Source: Ruegeria pomeroyi DSS-3 (GTDB taxonomy: Bacteria; Pseudomonadota; Alphaproteobacteria; Rhodobacterales; Rhodobacteraceae). Taken from it: 64,000 bases of DNA. Each line of letters opens with the position of its first letter. The first letter of the stretch is position 1. The notes under the pieces are model-generated. The model saw only the letters and a list, made by a program, of their open reading frames with translations, did no database searches and was not told the DNA's origin. The translations under genes were made by a program, and so were the position numbers. Where the stretch lies: positions 124,001 through 188,000 of the forward strand of contig NC_006569.1 of NCBI RefSeq assembly GCF_000011965.2. The letters run 5' to 3'. Positions 53,387 to 63,675 of the stretch are shown in pieces.

Positions 53387-53877
53387 CAGGCGTGTATCTC
53401 TTCCGCGAATATGTCGATGGCATCCGCGATGGCCTGCAACACCAGCAACAGCGCGGAAAGAGGAAGGAACGCCTTGGCGGGCCACAGAACCGGGTTCCAG
53501 GCGGAATAGCTGGTTTCGCCGTACTGATAGGATTGCAGAACCAGCGGCAGGCTGAACCAGAGCAGGATGATGCCGAAAGCCGCCGCCAGGACCAGACCGG
53601 CGAGCCGCAAGCCCGTCGCCAGTCGCCCCTGCGCACGCGCCGAGAGCACGTCGACCGCGACATGGCCGCCAAGATGCAACAGATAAGGGCCGCCCAGCAA
53701 GAAGAACGGGCCAAAGATAAGTGTTGCAAACTCCGGTGCCCAGGATGTCGGGTGCTCAAGAAAATAGCGCGATAGAACTTCCCACAGCATCATCAGCGCA
53801 ATGATGAAAACGAGCCATCTGGCGCACATGAACAGGTTGTGGTTGAGCGCGGTAATACGCCGGGCGAGAGATGTCAT
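53386..53877 (-). CDS. dctQ: TRAP transporter small permease (DctQ type)
   Basis: A 163-residue protein with four hydrophobic helices and the DctQ pattern MLWEVLSRYFLEHPTSWAPEFATLIFG near residues 30-55, then HVAVDVL. It forms the membrane complex with DctM, whose start it overlaps by 4 bp. Placed 65 bp after DctP. Confidence 0.92.
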   Translation of the reverse strand: MTSLARRITALNHNLFMCARWLVFIIALMMLWEVLSRYFLEHPTSWAPEFATLIFGPFFLLGGPYLLHLGGHVAVDVLSARAQGRLATGLRLAGLVLAAAFGIILLWFSLPLVLQSYQYGETSYSAWNPVLWPAKAFLPLSALLLVLQAIADAIDIFAEEIHA

Positions 53878-53942
53878 GAATTACCTCGAGAGACGCAACG
53901 ACCCCGGCACCGCGTGCCGAGGTCGATAGCTGTTTTACCGGT

Positions 53943-54977
53943 TCAGAGCAGGCGCAGTTCCTGCATCAGGGCCATCTGCGATTCCATCATCCGCTTGGAC
54001 AGGTCATCGGTTGCCGCCTTGGCCCAGGACTCCACCGCTCTTTCGCGCCCTTGCACAACATCGGCCGGATCAAAGTCAATGATCTCGACACCCGCATCCG
54101 CGAATTTCCGCAGGTATTCGCCGTTGGACACAAGGATGTCCTGACGCAGCGCGCCCGAGACTTCGCGCGCGGCGACGGCCAGCGCGGCCTTCTGCTGATT
54201 GTCCAGCGCTTCGTAGGCGCCTGTATTGGCGATGTAAGAGGTTGCGGTCGTCGGCTGGTGGACGCCGGGAAGGATCAGGTATTTGGCGACCTCGTGAATG
54301 CCTTCCTCGTAATTGGCCTTGATGTCGCCGCGGTCGGCCACGTCGATCAGCCCCTTGTCGAGCGCCGAATAGACCTCCGAAGTGGGCAGCGGCGACACCG
54401 CAACCCCGAAATCGGCCATCACCGCGGACGCAAGCCCGACAAAGCGGCCCTTGAGGCCCTTGAGGTCGGCGATTTCCCGGATCTCGACCTTGGAATGGAT
54501 CGGCTCTTCGCCATAGACGGTGGGCGCCACATAGGTCAGCCCGGCCGCCGCATAGCTTTCGCGCGCCAGGTCCAGACCGCCCCGCTCATAGAACCATGCC
54601 TCGTACTGGTCCGGTTCGGGAAAGCCGAACGGCACCGTGGACGAGAAGCCATGCGCCGGGATCTTGCCGGCGGTATAGCCATCAAAGGTCTTCATCATCT
54701 GAAACGCACCGCCCCGGACCGCATCAAAGGCCTGTGCCGGCGGTACGATCTGGCCGCCCGAAAACGGCGTGATCTCGAGCGTGCCGCCAGTCAGTTCCAA
54801 AACCCGGGCACAGAACTTCTCTTCATAGAGCATGGGCGTCGTGCCGCCGCCCCAAAGGGCCTGCATCCGCCACTGGGTCACCCCCTGGGCGCGGGCGGCT
54901 CCGCCGGTAAGAATGGCAGGCGCGGCTAGTGCCACGGCACCCAGTTGCAACGCGTTCCGTCTGTTCAAATTTGTCAT
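53943..54977 (-). CDS. dctP: TRAP transporter solute-binding protein (DctP type)
   Basis: A 344-residue periplasmic binding protein. The N-terminus NRRNALQLGAVALAAPAILTGGAARAQ has a twin-arginine and a signal peptide cleaved at ARAQ. The DctP core shows QAFDAVRGGAFQMM, the Arg-containing LKGLKGRFVG near residue 170 and a helix with DRGDIKANYEEGI. The length is typical. It lies 24 bp after the HMG-CoA reductase gene with its own GGAGG ribosome site. Mevalonate is the predicted ligand from context; the sequence alone does not fix it. Confidence 0.92.
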   Translation of the reverse strand: MTNLNRRNALQLGAVALAAPAILTGGAARAQGVTQWRMQALWGGGTTPMLYEEKFCARVLELTGGTLEITPFSGGQIVPPAQAFDAVRGGAFQMMKTFDGYTAGKIPAHGFSSTVPFGFPEPDQYEAWFYERGGLDLARESYAAAGLTYVAPTVYGEEPIHSKVEIREIADLKGLKGRFVGLASAVMADFGVAVSPLPTSEVYSALDKGLIDVADRGDIKANYEEGIHEVAKYLILPGVHQPTTATSYIANTGAYEALDNQQKAALAVAAREVSGALRQDILVSNGEYLRKFADAGVEIIDFDPADVVQGRERAVESWAKAATDDLSKRMMESQMALMQELRLL

Positions 54978-55001
54978 TTCTTTTCCTCCCTTATGAAGCT
55001 G

Positions 55002-56303
<1,302 letters not shown>

Positions 56304-56356
56304 CTGATCCTCCAGTTATTCGCCAGACCTATCTGCGAAAACCGGGCAAAATAAGT

Positions 56357-56386
56357 TACAGTTGCCAGCAGTTCTTGAAAACTGTA
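56357..56386. promoter_or_regulatory. Inverted repeat between mvaA and its MocR regulator
   Basis: TACAGTT (56357-56363) and AACTGTA (56380-56386), perfect 7-bp arms with a 16-bp spacer, in the 120-bp divergent region. Widely spaced repeats are common for MocR regulators, whose two DNA-binding heads sit apart on a PLP dimer. Confidence 0.55.
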
Positions 56387-56423
56387 CCCGTTCAAAGAAG
56401 GGATCAGTGGCAGGCGCGCCGAG

Positions 56424-57809
56424 ATGAAGAAGATCGATCGAGTGATCGAAAGCATCCAAAGCAGGATAACCGAGGGCCGCCTGAAACCCGGGCAGAAGCT
56501 GCCGTCGATCCGCCAGGCGGTTGACGAGTTCGGGGTCTCGAAAAACACGGTGATCGAGGCTTATGAGCGCCTCTCGGCACGTGGCCTGATACGGTCGGTG
56601 CATGGCGCTGGCTTTTTTGTCTGCGCCAGCACGCCCGCCCCATTGAGCAAGGCCACGCAACCCGCGCATATCGTCGAAGCCGTGGACCGGCTGACGCTTC
56701 TGACGGCGCAGCTTGACCAAGAGAAGCTGCCCGTTCGCGTCGGCGATGGGCGCCCGCCGCAATCCTGGATGAATGACGCTCTGCCGCTGCGGATGAAGGG
56801 GAATATCTTCAAGAATTTCGTCGGCGATCCGTCGGGTTATGGCGGGGTGAGCGGCCATTTGCAGCTGCGCGAGTTGATCGCGGCGCGCAGCAATCGGGCG
56901 GATATGAGCGTGCACCCGGACCAGATCGTCACGACCTTTGGGGCCAATCACGCGCTGGACCTGATCATCCGCCGCTATCTGGAACCCGGCGATGTCGTGC
57001 TGGTCGACGACCCGGGATATTACCCGCTGCTTGGCAAGTTCAAGCTTGCCAAGATCCGGGCAATCGGCGTTCCCCGCACGCCAACCGGACCCGATCTTGA
57101 CGTGATGGAGACGCTGGCCGCGGCGCATGGGCCAAAGATGTTCTTTACCCAGTCGACCTGTCAGAATCCGACCGGAAGCTCGATGTCCCTTCCCGTCGCG
57201 CATGGGGTGCTGCAAGTGGCCCAGCGGTTTGGGCTGATGGTCATTGATAACGACCCGTTCACCGATCTGCCGGGCAATGCCGGTGTCCCGCTTTCAGCCC
57301 TTGATGCGTTCAACTCGGTCATCGCGATTTCAAGCTTTTCCAAACTTCTGTCGGCCAGCTTCCGCGTCGGTTATGTCATTGCCCGGCCCGAGGTGGCGCG
57401 CGAGCTGACCGAACTCAAGCTGCTGACGGTCGTCAATTCCTCGCGATTTTCCGAGATGGTGATCGCCGAACTGATCAAGAGCCAGCGCTATGGCCGCCAT
57501 CTGAACAAGCTGGTGAACCGCCTTGAAGAGGCGCGGCGGGACTATCACCGAAAGGTGCGCAAACTGGGTCTGGATGTCTTCTGCGCGCAGGAGACGGGGT
57601 ATTACAGCTTTCTGCAACTGCCACATACCGTCGACGAGGGCCAACTTGTGCGCAAGGCGAGTGCTGCCGGTATCATGCTGGCCCCCGGACGGCTTTTTGC
57701 GGTGGACGAGAACCCGGCGCGCCCGGCGCTGCGTATCAATGTGACCCGCGCCGACGATCCCCGTTTCTATCGTTTTTTGAAGCGACAGGTGATCGACGGG
57801 CAGGTTTGA
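56424..57809 (+). CDS. MocR-type regulator of the mevalonate operon
   Basis: A 461-residue GntR/aminotransferase fusion. The winged helix occupies residues 5-75 (GRLKPGQKLPSIRQAVDEFGVSKNTVIEAYERLSARGLI). The PLP domain has YGGVSGHLQLRELIA, LVDDPGYYP, QNPTGSSM and the PLP Lys in SSFSKLLSASFRVGY near residue 310. It diverges from mvaA-dctPQM, whose promoter contains a 7-bp inverted repeat. It is odd that a pathway with no obvious amine is controlled by a PLP-type regulator; the effector is unknown. Confidence 0.9.
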   Translation: MKKIDRVIESIQSRITEGRLKPGQKLPSIRQAVDEFGVSKNTVIEAYERLSARGLIRSVHGAGFFVCASTPAPLSKATQPAHIVEAVDRLTLLTAQLDQEKLPVRVGDGRPPQSWMNDALPLRMKGNIFKNFVGDPSGYGGVSGHLQLRELIAARSNRADMSVHPDQIVTTFGANHALDLIIRRYLEPGDVVLVDDPGYYPLLGKFKLAKIRAIGVPRTPTGPDLDVMETLAAAHGPKMFFTQSTCQNPTGSSMSLPVAHGVLQVAQRFGLMVIDNDPFTDLPGNAGVPLSALDAFNSVIAISSFSKLLSASFRVGYVIARPEVARELTELKLLTVVNSSRFSEMVIAELIKSQRYGRHLNKLVNRLEEARRDYHRKVRKLGLDVFCAQETGYYSFLQLPHTVDEGQLVRKASAAGIMLAPGRLFAVDENPARPALRINVTRADDPRFYRFLKRQVIDGQV

Positions 57810-57864
57810 GCGCGCATTGATAGGACCGATCGAACCGCACCCTCGCCCCCGAGGGATCGGAGAC

Positions 57865-58800
57865 CTAGCTGTGATCGGCGATTATCTCACGCACATGGTC
57901 GCTCCAGCCATCGACAAAGTCCTGCGCCAGCAAGGACAATGGGCGCTGTTTCGGGGTCACGATCGAATAACCAAAGCGGACCGAAGGTAGGAAACGGGCA
58001 AACCAGATTCCGACCTCGCCACCATTCATGCGCTTGTATGTTTCCGCGCTCAGCGGGTCGAGCACGGTACAGATCTGCCCGGCTTCGACAAAACGCAGAA
58101 GGGGGATAAAGTACTGCGCCTCGACCCTGGGATTGAATACCGCCCCCGCCTGTTCGAATGCGGCGCGCGTATCCCGGTTTGTCGAATGAGTGCCAGCAAG
58201 AACGCCCATTCTTTCGCCGCTCAGCTGCCGCGCGTCGATCACCGCGCGCCCGGCAAGCGGATGCTGGGCGGGCAACGCGCAGAGACAGTCGCTCATGATC
58301 GTTTTGGTGTGATAGAGGCTGCTGTTCAGATCCTCGGCGGACATGTCACAGAAACCAAGGTCACAAAATCCGACGTCAAAGGCCTGGGCGGCGATCAGGT
58401 TCAGGATTTGCGGAGAACTGCGCGTCGACAGCGAAATCTTCAGATCATCCGCCTTCGACCCGAACCGGCTGACAAAATCGGGCAGCAGATAGACCGACGG
58501 GCCGGGCATCCCGACAACGCTCAACGAGCCTCTGGTGCGATTGCGCATGCCAACAAGGTTCATTTCCGTGGTGTTCACGCGCGCAAGGATTTCCGCCGCT
58601 TCGGAGAGCAGGTAATGCGCTTCGGGCACCGGCACCAGGCGCCGTCCTTCCCTCTCGAAAAGTGCGATCCCTAGATTGACCTCCAGCGCCTTGAGCGACG
58701 CGCTGACCGCGGGTTGGGTACGGCCAAGATTGCGCGCGGCCGCGCTGACCGAGCCGGTTTCCATGACTTCGCGAAAGACGGCGAGCTGTTGCAGGTTCAT
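57865..58800 (-). CDS. LysR-type regulator of the TAXI-TRAP operon
   Basis: A 311-residue LysR regulator. The helix-turn-helix is LQQLAVFREVMETGSVSAAARNLGRTQPAVSASLKALEVNLGIALFEREG, followed by a two-lobed effector domain (AAQAFDVGFCDLGFCDMS, ERMGVLAGTHS). It diverges from the TAXI binding protein gene with 140 bp between them and probably controls that transporter and the flavoenzyme. Confidence 0.88.
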   Translation of the reverse strand: MNLQQLAVFREVMETGSVSAAARNLGRTQPAVSASLKALEVNLGIALFEREGRRLVPVPEAHYLLSEAAEILARVNTTEMNLVGMRNRTRGSLSVVGMPGPSVYLLPDFVSRFGSKADDLKISLSTRSSPQILNLIAAQAFDVGFCDLGFCDMSAEDLNSSLYHTKTIMSDCLCALPAQHPLAGRAVIDARQLSGERMGVLAGTHSTNRDTRAAFEQAGAVFNPRVEAQYFIPLLRFVEAGQICTVLDPLSAETYKRMNGGEVGIWFARFLPSVRFGYSIVTPKQRPLSLLAQDFVDGWSDHVREIIADHS

Positions 58801-58940
58801 ACCGCGAGTATATCAGCAAAATCTATTAAAACCATAAAATTACCAATTGGATTTTATGACTGTGATTTCGCATTGATGGGCGCAAGCGCGCTCTGGCTCT
58901 GCAGAGGCTGCTGACACGACTTGATAACAGGGAGAAACAA

Positions 58941-59951
58941 ATGGGACTTCAGAAGTATTTCATCGGGGCGGCCCTTGCCACGCTGGTTTCCGCGGGCTCT
59001 GTCGCGGCGCAGGATCCGACCTTTTTCCGCATCGGGACCGGAAGCGCCGGCGGCACCTATTTCCCGATCGGCGGCACCATCGCCAACGGCATCTCGGCCC
59101 CGCCGGGCTCGCGCCCCTGCGAGGAGGGCGGTCAGTGCGGCGTGCCGGGTCTGATCGCCATCGCGCAATCAACCACAGCCTCGGTCTACAACAACACCGC
59201 CGTTCAGAACGGCGAGCTTGAGGCCGGGCTGGCCGCGGCCGATGTGACCCGCGACATGTATCTTGGCGAGGGCAAGTTCGAGGGCAAGATCCACGAAAAG
59301 CTGCGCGTCATCGCAAATCTTTACCCCGAGGACCTGCATCTGGTTCTGCCAAAAGGCGTCACAATCAACAATCTTGGCGATCTCAAGGGCAAGCGCGTCG
59401 GCATCGGCCAGGCTGGCTCGGGCACCCAGGTCGCGGTGCTGCAGATGCTCGAGAACTGGGGCGTGACCCGCGACAATATCGAAGAGGCCGAGCTGAATCT
59501 GGCACAATCCTCTGAGCGGCTCGCCGACGGTCAGCTTGACGCCTATTTCTATGCCGCAGGCTGGCCGGTTGCCGCCGTGGTTCAGCTTGCCTCGACCAAG
59601 GGGCTTGAGCTTCATTCCTTTACCGAAGAGGACATGAAAGTCATCAACGACATCATCCCCGCCTATATCCCGTCGAAGATCCCGGCCGGTGTCTACGAAG
59701 GGCTGGATTATGTCGTTAACACGCCCGCTGTCAGCGCGCTGCTGGTCGTCTCCTCGGACCTGAGCGAGGAGCTGGTCTATGGCATCACCAAGGCGATGTG
59801 GAACGACAACACCCGTAACCTGCTCGACAACGGCCATGCCAAGGGCAAGCTGATCACACTGGAAACGGCGCTTGGCGGCATGGACAATCTTGGCGTGCCC
59901 CTGCACCCGGGTGCCGAGCGTTTCTACCGTGAGGCCGGGTTGCTGAAATAA
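58941..59951 (+). CDS. TAXI-family TRAP solute-binding protein
   Basis: A 336-residue periplasmic protein with a signal peptide (about residues 1-24, AGSVAAQ). The mature start FFRIGTGSAGGTYFPIGGTIANGIS is the TAXI hallmark (GTGSxGGTYYP). A second conserved block is LKGKRVGIGQAGSGTQVAVLQML. The ligand is probably an amino-acid-like or dicarboxylate compound, given the downstream flavoenzyme. The ribosome site GGGAG precedes the ATG. A 9-bp hairpin separates it from the permease gene. Confidence 0.93.
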   Translation: MGLQKYFIGAALATLVSAGSVAAQDPTFFRIGTGSAGGTYFPIGGTIANGISAPPGSRPCEEGGQCGVPGLIAIAQSTTASVYNNTAVQNGELEAGLAAADVTRDMYLGEGKFEGKIHEKLRVIANLYPEDLHLVLPKGVTINNLGDLKGKRVGIGQAGSGTQVAVLQMLENWGVTRDNIEEAELNLAQSSERLADGQLDAYFYAAGWPVAAVVQLASTKGLELHSFTEEDMKVINDIIPAYIPSKIPAGVYEGLDYVVNTPAVSALLVVSSDLSEELVYGITKAMWNDNTRNLLDNGHAKGKLITLETALGGMDNLGVPLHPGAERFYREAGLLK

Positions 59952-59977
59952 GCGCCAGCAGTTTCGCTCCCGGTTTG

Positions 59978-60004
59978 GGCGGCGGCCTCTCACACCGCCG
60001 CCCC
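59978..60004 (+). terminator. Attenuator-like hairpin between TAXI protein and permease
   Basis: GGGCGGCGG (59978-59986) pairs with CCGCCGCCC (59996-60004) around a 9-nt loop and is followed by an A/T-rich stretch. It would favour excess binding protein over permease. Confidence 0.55.
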
Positions 60005-60035
60005 AATTTATTGATAGCGTGCCAGGGAAACCGCC

Positions 60036-62249
60036 ATGACTGACGCCACCTCTCAGAAGACCGACACCCTTACAGCCGAGGAACTGGCCGCGATCGAGGA
60101 AAAATACGACGAGAGCGCCGCAACCCGGCCGGTTTCGCCGGGCTTTGCCCGCTTTCTGAAAGTGGTCGCGCTAAGCTTTGCCACTTATCACTATCTGACT
60201 GCCGGTTTCGCCCTACCCACAGACCACTGGCATATGGGCTGGCACCTGTCGGGCCTTTTCATCCTGACCTATGCGCTGTTTCCCGCGATCCGGACACGTG
60301 GAACCTATGACCTCAAGACCGGCCTGATGCATTACGGCGGCGTTCCCTATCTGGACATCCTTCTGATGGGGCTTGGCGTGGCCTCTGCGCTTTATCTCGG
60401 TTTTGCCTGGCGTGGCGTGCCCTGGCTGGGGATCGAGGAGCAGACATTCCGCATGGGTAATCCGAATGGCTATGACATGCTTTTCGGCAGTATCCTGATC
60501 GTTCTCGTGCTTGACATCGCCCGCAGGACGCTGGGCTGGGTGCTGCCCGCGATCATCTGCGTCTTCATGGCCTATGCGCTTTTCGGTCCGGTCTTTCCCG
60601 GCATCCTGCAACATCCCGGCGTCAAGATCCGCACCTTTGTTTCGTCGATGTACTTCCCGCAAGAGGGCATCTTTGGCGTCACCCTCTGGGTTGTCTCGAC
60701 CATCGTCTTCCATTTCGTGCTGTTCGGGGTGATCGCACAGCGGACCGGGCTGGGTCAGCTTTTCATCGACAACGCAACCATCCTGGCTGGGCGTTATACC
60801 GGCGGACCGGCCAAGGTCTCGGTGGTGTCGTCGGCCTTCTTCGGCACCATCTCGGGCTCGTCCGTGGCCAACACCGTCTCGACCGGCGCGCTGACCATCC
60901 CCAACATGAAGCGGCTGGGCTATCCGGGCCATTTCGCCGGCGGGGTCGAGGCCGCAGCCAGTGCCGGAGGCCAGATCACGCCGCCGATCATGGGGGCCGC
61001 GGCCTTCATCATGGCCGAGTTCCTGGAGGTGCCCTATACCACCATCGTCATCGCGGCGATCTTTCCGGCCTTGCTGCATTACGTCGGCGTCTTCAGCGTC
61101 GTCCACCTGATGGCCCGCCGGCTGAACCTTCAGGGCCTGTCCAAAGAGATGCTGCCCCGCCTTGGCGCAGTCTGGCGCGAAGGCTGGGCCAATATGGTGC
61201 CTCTTGTCGGGCTTCTGGTGGTGCTCTTTTCCGGCTACACGCCCTATATGTCGGCCTTCTGCGGCATTTCGCTGGCAATTGTCACAGGCATGGCGCGCAG
61301 ATCGGCGCCGGTCACGCTGGCCTATCCGGCCGCTTTCATCGCCTTTGTTGTCTGGAAATGCACGGGCGGTGGCTTTGACCTGCCGATGTCGGCCCTTCTG
61401 GTCGCGCTGACGCTGTTGGGAAGCCTGAACCCCCAAGAGCGGATCCGCCTGCCACAAATGGCCGAGACCTTTGAAACCGGCGTCAAATACGCGCTGGCAG
61501 TCGGCGCTGCTGCCGCCGCCGTGGGTATCGTCGTCGGCGTCATCAACACCACCGGCGTCGGCTTTCGCGTTGGTTTCATGGTCACGCAAAGCGCAGGAGA
61601 ACTGGGCGCCAGCCTGCATTCCCTGCTCAGCTTTGGCAGGTTCGAGCTGTTCTCGGTCACCGATATCACCTTGTTCATCAGCCTGATCTTCATCGCGGTC
61701 GCCTGTATCCTGATGGGGGCGGGCATACCGACCACGGCGCTTTACATCATGCTCGTCTCGGTCGCGCAGCCCGCGCTGGCTCAGCTTGGTGTGCCGCCGA
61801 TCGCCAGCCATATGTTCGTGCTTTATTACGGCGTCGTGGCCGAGATCACACCACCTGTCTGCACCTCGGCCTATGCCGCGGCCGCCATCGCCAATTCGAA
61901 TCCGTTCCGCACCGGCATATCTGCCTTCACGCTGGGGCTGGGCAAGATCGTGGCACCGATGGCCTTCGTTTATGCGCCCGTCCTTCTGATCGTTTCGCAG
62001 ACCGGGTTCGACCTCTGGACCTTCAGCTATACCGCGACCAGTTGTATCCTGGGCGTGATCTGCCTGTCTGTGGCCGTTGTGGGGTACTGGCTGGCGCCAA
62101 TGGGTGCGCTATTTCGTGTTCTTCTTGCGATGGCCGGGCTGGTCTTTATCGCGCCCTCACTGCAGGCTGACCTGATCGCCGCCCTGATCGCCGCACCAGC
62201 GGTCCTGAGCCAGATCGTCCTGCGCCGGCGCACCACCGAGGCGGGATGA
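60036..62249 (+). CDS. Fused TRAP permease (DctQM-like, TAXI partner)
   Basis: A 737-residue membrane protein with about 16-18 hydrophobic spans, the fused small and large permease typical of TAXI systems. Motifs: AKVSVVSSAFFGTISGSSVANTVSTGALTIP, EAAASAGGQITPPIMGAAAFIMAEFL, GAGIPTTALYIMLV and YYGVVAEITPPVCTSAYAAAAIA. The N-terminal 45 residues are hydrophilic. It is followed 4 bp later by the flavoenzyme gene, so import and first oxidation are coupled. Confidence 0.94.
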   Translation: MTDATSQKTDTLTAEELAAIEEKYDESAATRPVSPGFARFLKVVALSFATYHYLTAGFALPTDHWHMGWHLSGLFILTYALFPAIRTRGTYDLKTGLMHYGGVPYLDILLMGLGVASALYLGFAWRGVPWLGIEEQTFRMGNPNGYDMLFGSILIVLVLDIARRTLGWVLPAIICVFMAYALFGPVFPGILQHPGVKIRTFVSSMYFPQEGIFGVTLWVVSTIVFHFVLFGVIAQRTGLGQLFIDNATILAGRYTGGPAKVSVVSSAFFGTISGSSVANTVSTGALTIPNMKRLGYPGHFAGGVEAAASAGGQITPPIMGAAAFIMAEFLEVPYTTIVIAAIFPALLHYVGVFSVVHLMARRLNLQGLSKEMLPRLGAVWREGWANMVPLVGLLVVLFSGYTPYMSAFCGISLAIVTGMARRSAPVTLAYPAAFIAFVVWKCTGGGFDLPMSALLVALTLLGSLNPQERIRLPQMAETFETGVKYALAVGAAAAAVGIVVGVINTTGVGFRVGFMVTQSAGELGASLHSLLSFGRFELFSVTDITLFISLIFIAVACILMGAGIPTTALYIMLVSVAQPALAQLGVPPIASHMFVLYYGVVAEITPPVCTSAYAAAAIANSNPFRTGISAFTLGLGKIVAPMAFVYAPVLLIVSQTGFDLWTFSYTATSCILGVICLSVAVVGYWLAPMGALFRVLLAMAGLVFIAPSLQADLIAALIAAPAVLSQIVLRRRTTEAG

Positions 62250-62253
62250 GGCG

Positions 62254-63519
62254 ATGTCAGAGGAAATCACCGTTCTGGGCGCTGGTATCGTCGGAATCTG
62301 CACGGCCCTGTCCCTGATCGAGCGCGGCTTGAAGGTCACCCTGATTGACCGCGACGCACCTGGACAGGCCACCTCGTTTGGCAATGCAGGCGTCATTTCG
62401 CCCTGGTCGGTCATTCCGCAATCCATGCCCGGCATGTGGAAGAAAGTCCCCGGCATGATGCTGGACCCGGTCGGCCCGCTTGCGGTCAGCCCCACCTATC
62501 TGCCGCGTCTGGCACCTTGGGGGATGCGGTTTCTGGCGGAGGGCCGCGAAGCCCGCGTGCGCGCGGTTTCAGCAGCGATGGAGTTCCTGAACCGGGATTG
62601 CATCGACCTCTACCGGCGCCATCTGAAAGGCACCGGGCACGAGGGGCTGATCCGCGACAGCTATTACGTTCACGCCTATCGCGATGCCAGCGCCGCACGC
62701 CTGGATACGCTGGATACGGAATTGCGCCGCCGCGCCGGTGCCGAGGTCGAACGGATCGACGCCGCCGATCTGCGCGCATTGGAGCCGGCCTTGTCACCGG
62801 ATTTCACCGCGGCGGTCCTTATCAAGGGACAGGCCCGTGCGCTGTCGCCCGGCCAGCTGGGCGCGGTCCTGGCCGACAAGTTCCAGCAGCTTGGGGGCAG
62901 GTTGCGCCAGACGTCGGTGCAATCGCTGCACCGGCAGGACGATGGCGGCTGGCTTTGCCGCACGGATCAGGGGGACCTCAAGGCGGCTAAGATCGTTCTG
63001 GCCATGGGGGTTTGGTCGGCACGGCTTCTGTCGCCGCTTGGAGTCCATATTCCGCTTGAAGCCGAGCGCGGGTATCACGTCACCTTCACCAAGCCGGGGA
63101 TAACACTCAATCACTCGGTCATGGATGCCGAGATGAAATTTGTCGCTTCCTCGATGACCGACGGGCTGCGGGTCGCGGGCACGGCAGAGTTCGCAGGTCT
63201 TGACGCCGCGCTCAACAAACGGCGGCTTGACGGTTTGGTCAGACTGGCATGTCGCCTGTCGCCGGATCTGACTGCCGAGCCCCACGCCACCTGGTCCGGC
63301 CAGCGCCCCAGCCTGCCCGACAGCCTGCCCTGTATTGGCGAGGTCGAAGGCCTGCCGGGCCTTGTCGCTGCCTTTGGCCACAGTCATTATGGGCTTATGA
63401 TGGCGCCAAAGACCGGCGAGCTGGTTGCCGATATCGTGACGGGACGGATGGCGAACACCGATCTCTCACCTTACAAGGCAACGCGGTTCAAACGGTTCTG
63501 GCCAGTGAGCAATACCTGA
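62254..63519 (+). CDS. FAD-dependent oxidoreductase, D-amino-acid dehydrogenase-like
   Basis: A 421-residue DAO-family flavoprotein. The dinucleotide fold ITVLGAGIVGICTALSLIERGLKVTLIDRD starts at residue 4. ATSFGNAGVISP is the DadA-like loop and the C-terminal FGHSHYGLMMAPKTGELVADIV closes the FAD site. It probably oxidises an imported D-amino acid or N-methyl/imino compound and feeds electrons to quinone (inference). It is last in the TAXI operon. Related enzymes handle D-hydroxyproline and sarcosine, so the substrate remains open. Confidence 0.9.
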   Translation: MSEEITVLGAGIVGICTALSLIERGLKVTLIDRDAPGQATSFGNAGVISPWSVIPQSMPGMWKKVPGMMLDPVGPLAVSPTYLPRLAPWGMRFLAEGREARVRAVSAAMEFLNRDCIDLYRRHLKGTGHEGLIRDSYYVHAYRDASAARLDTLDTELRRRAGAEVERIDAADLRALEPALSPDFTAAVLIKGQARALSPGQLGAVLADKFQQLGGRLRQTSVQSLHRQDDGGWLCRTDQGDLKAAKIVLAMGVWSARLLSPLGVHIPLEAERGYHVTFTKPGITLNHSVMDAEMKFVASSMTDGLRVAGTAEFAGLDAALNKRRLDGLVRLACRLSPDLTAEPHATWSGQRPSLPDSLPCIGEVEGLPGLVAAFGHSHYGLMMAPKTGELVADIVTGRMANTDLSPYKATRFKRFWPVSNT

Positions 63520-63520
63520 A

Positions 63521-63553
63521 GCGCGACTCTTTTTGACAAAGAGGGTAGCGCGC
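63521..63553. terminator. Hairpin between convergent flavoenzyme and MOSC genes
   Basis: CTCTTT (63527-63532) pairs with AAAGAG (63538-63543), and the outer GCGCG (63521-63525) pairs with CGCGC (63549-63553) across an asymmetric bulge. It begins 2 bp after the flavoenzyme stop. Confidence 0.4.
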
Positions 63554-63675
63554 TCTGCTGCACATCTAGAAGCTCATAATGATGATTATGTTAATACATC
63601 AACCAATGCGCAGGCTCTACTTTGTGAGCATTGAGAAATCCGAGCGTTGAGTTCTATCGGTTGGCCAACAGCCAA

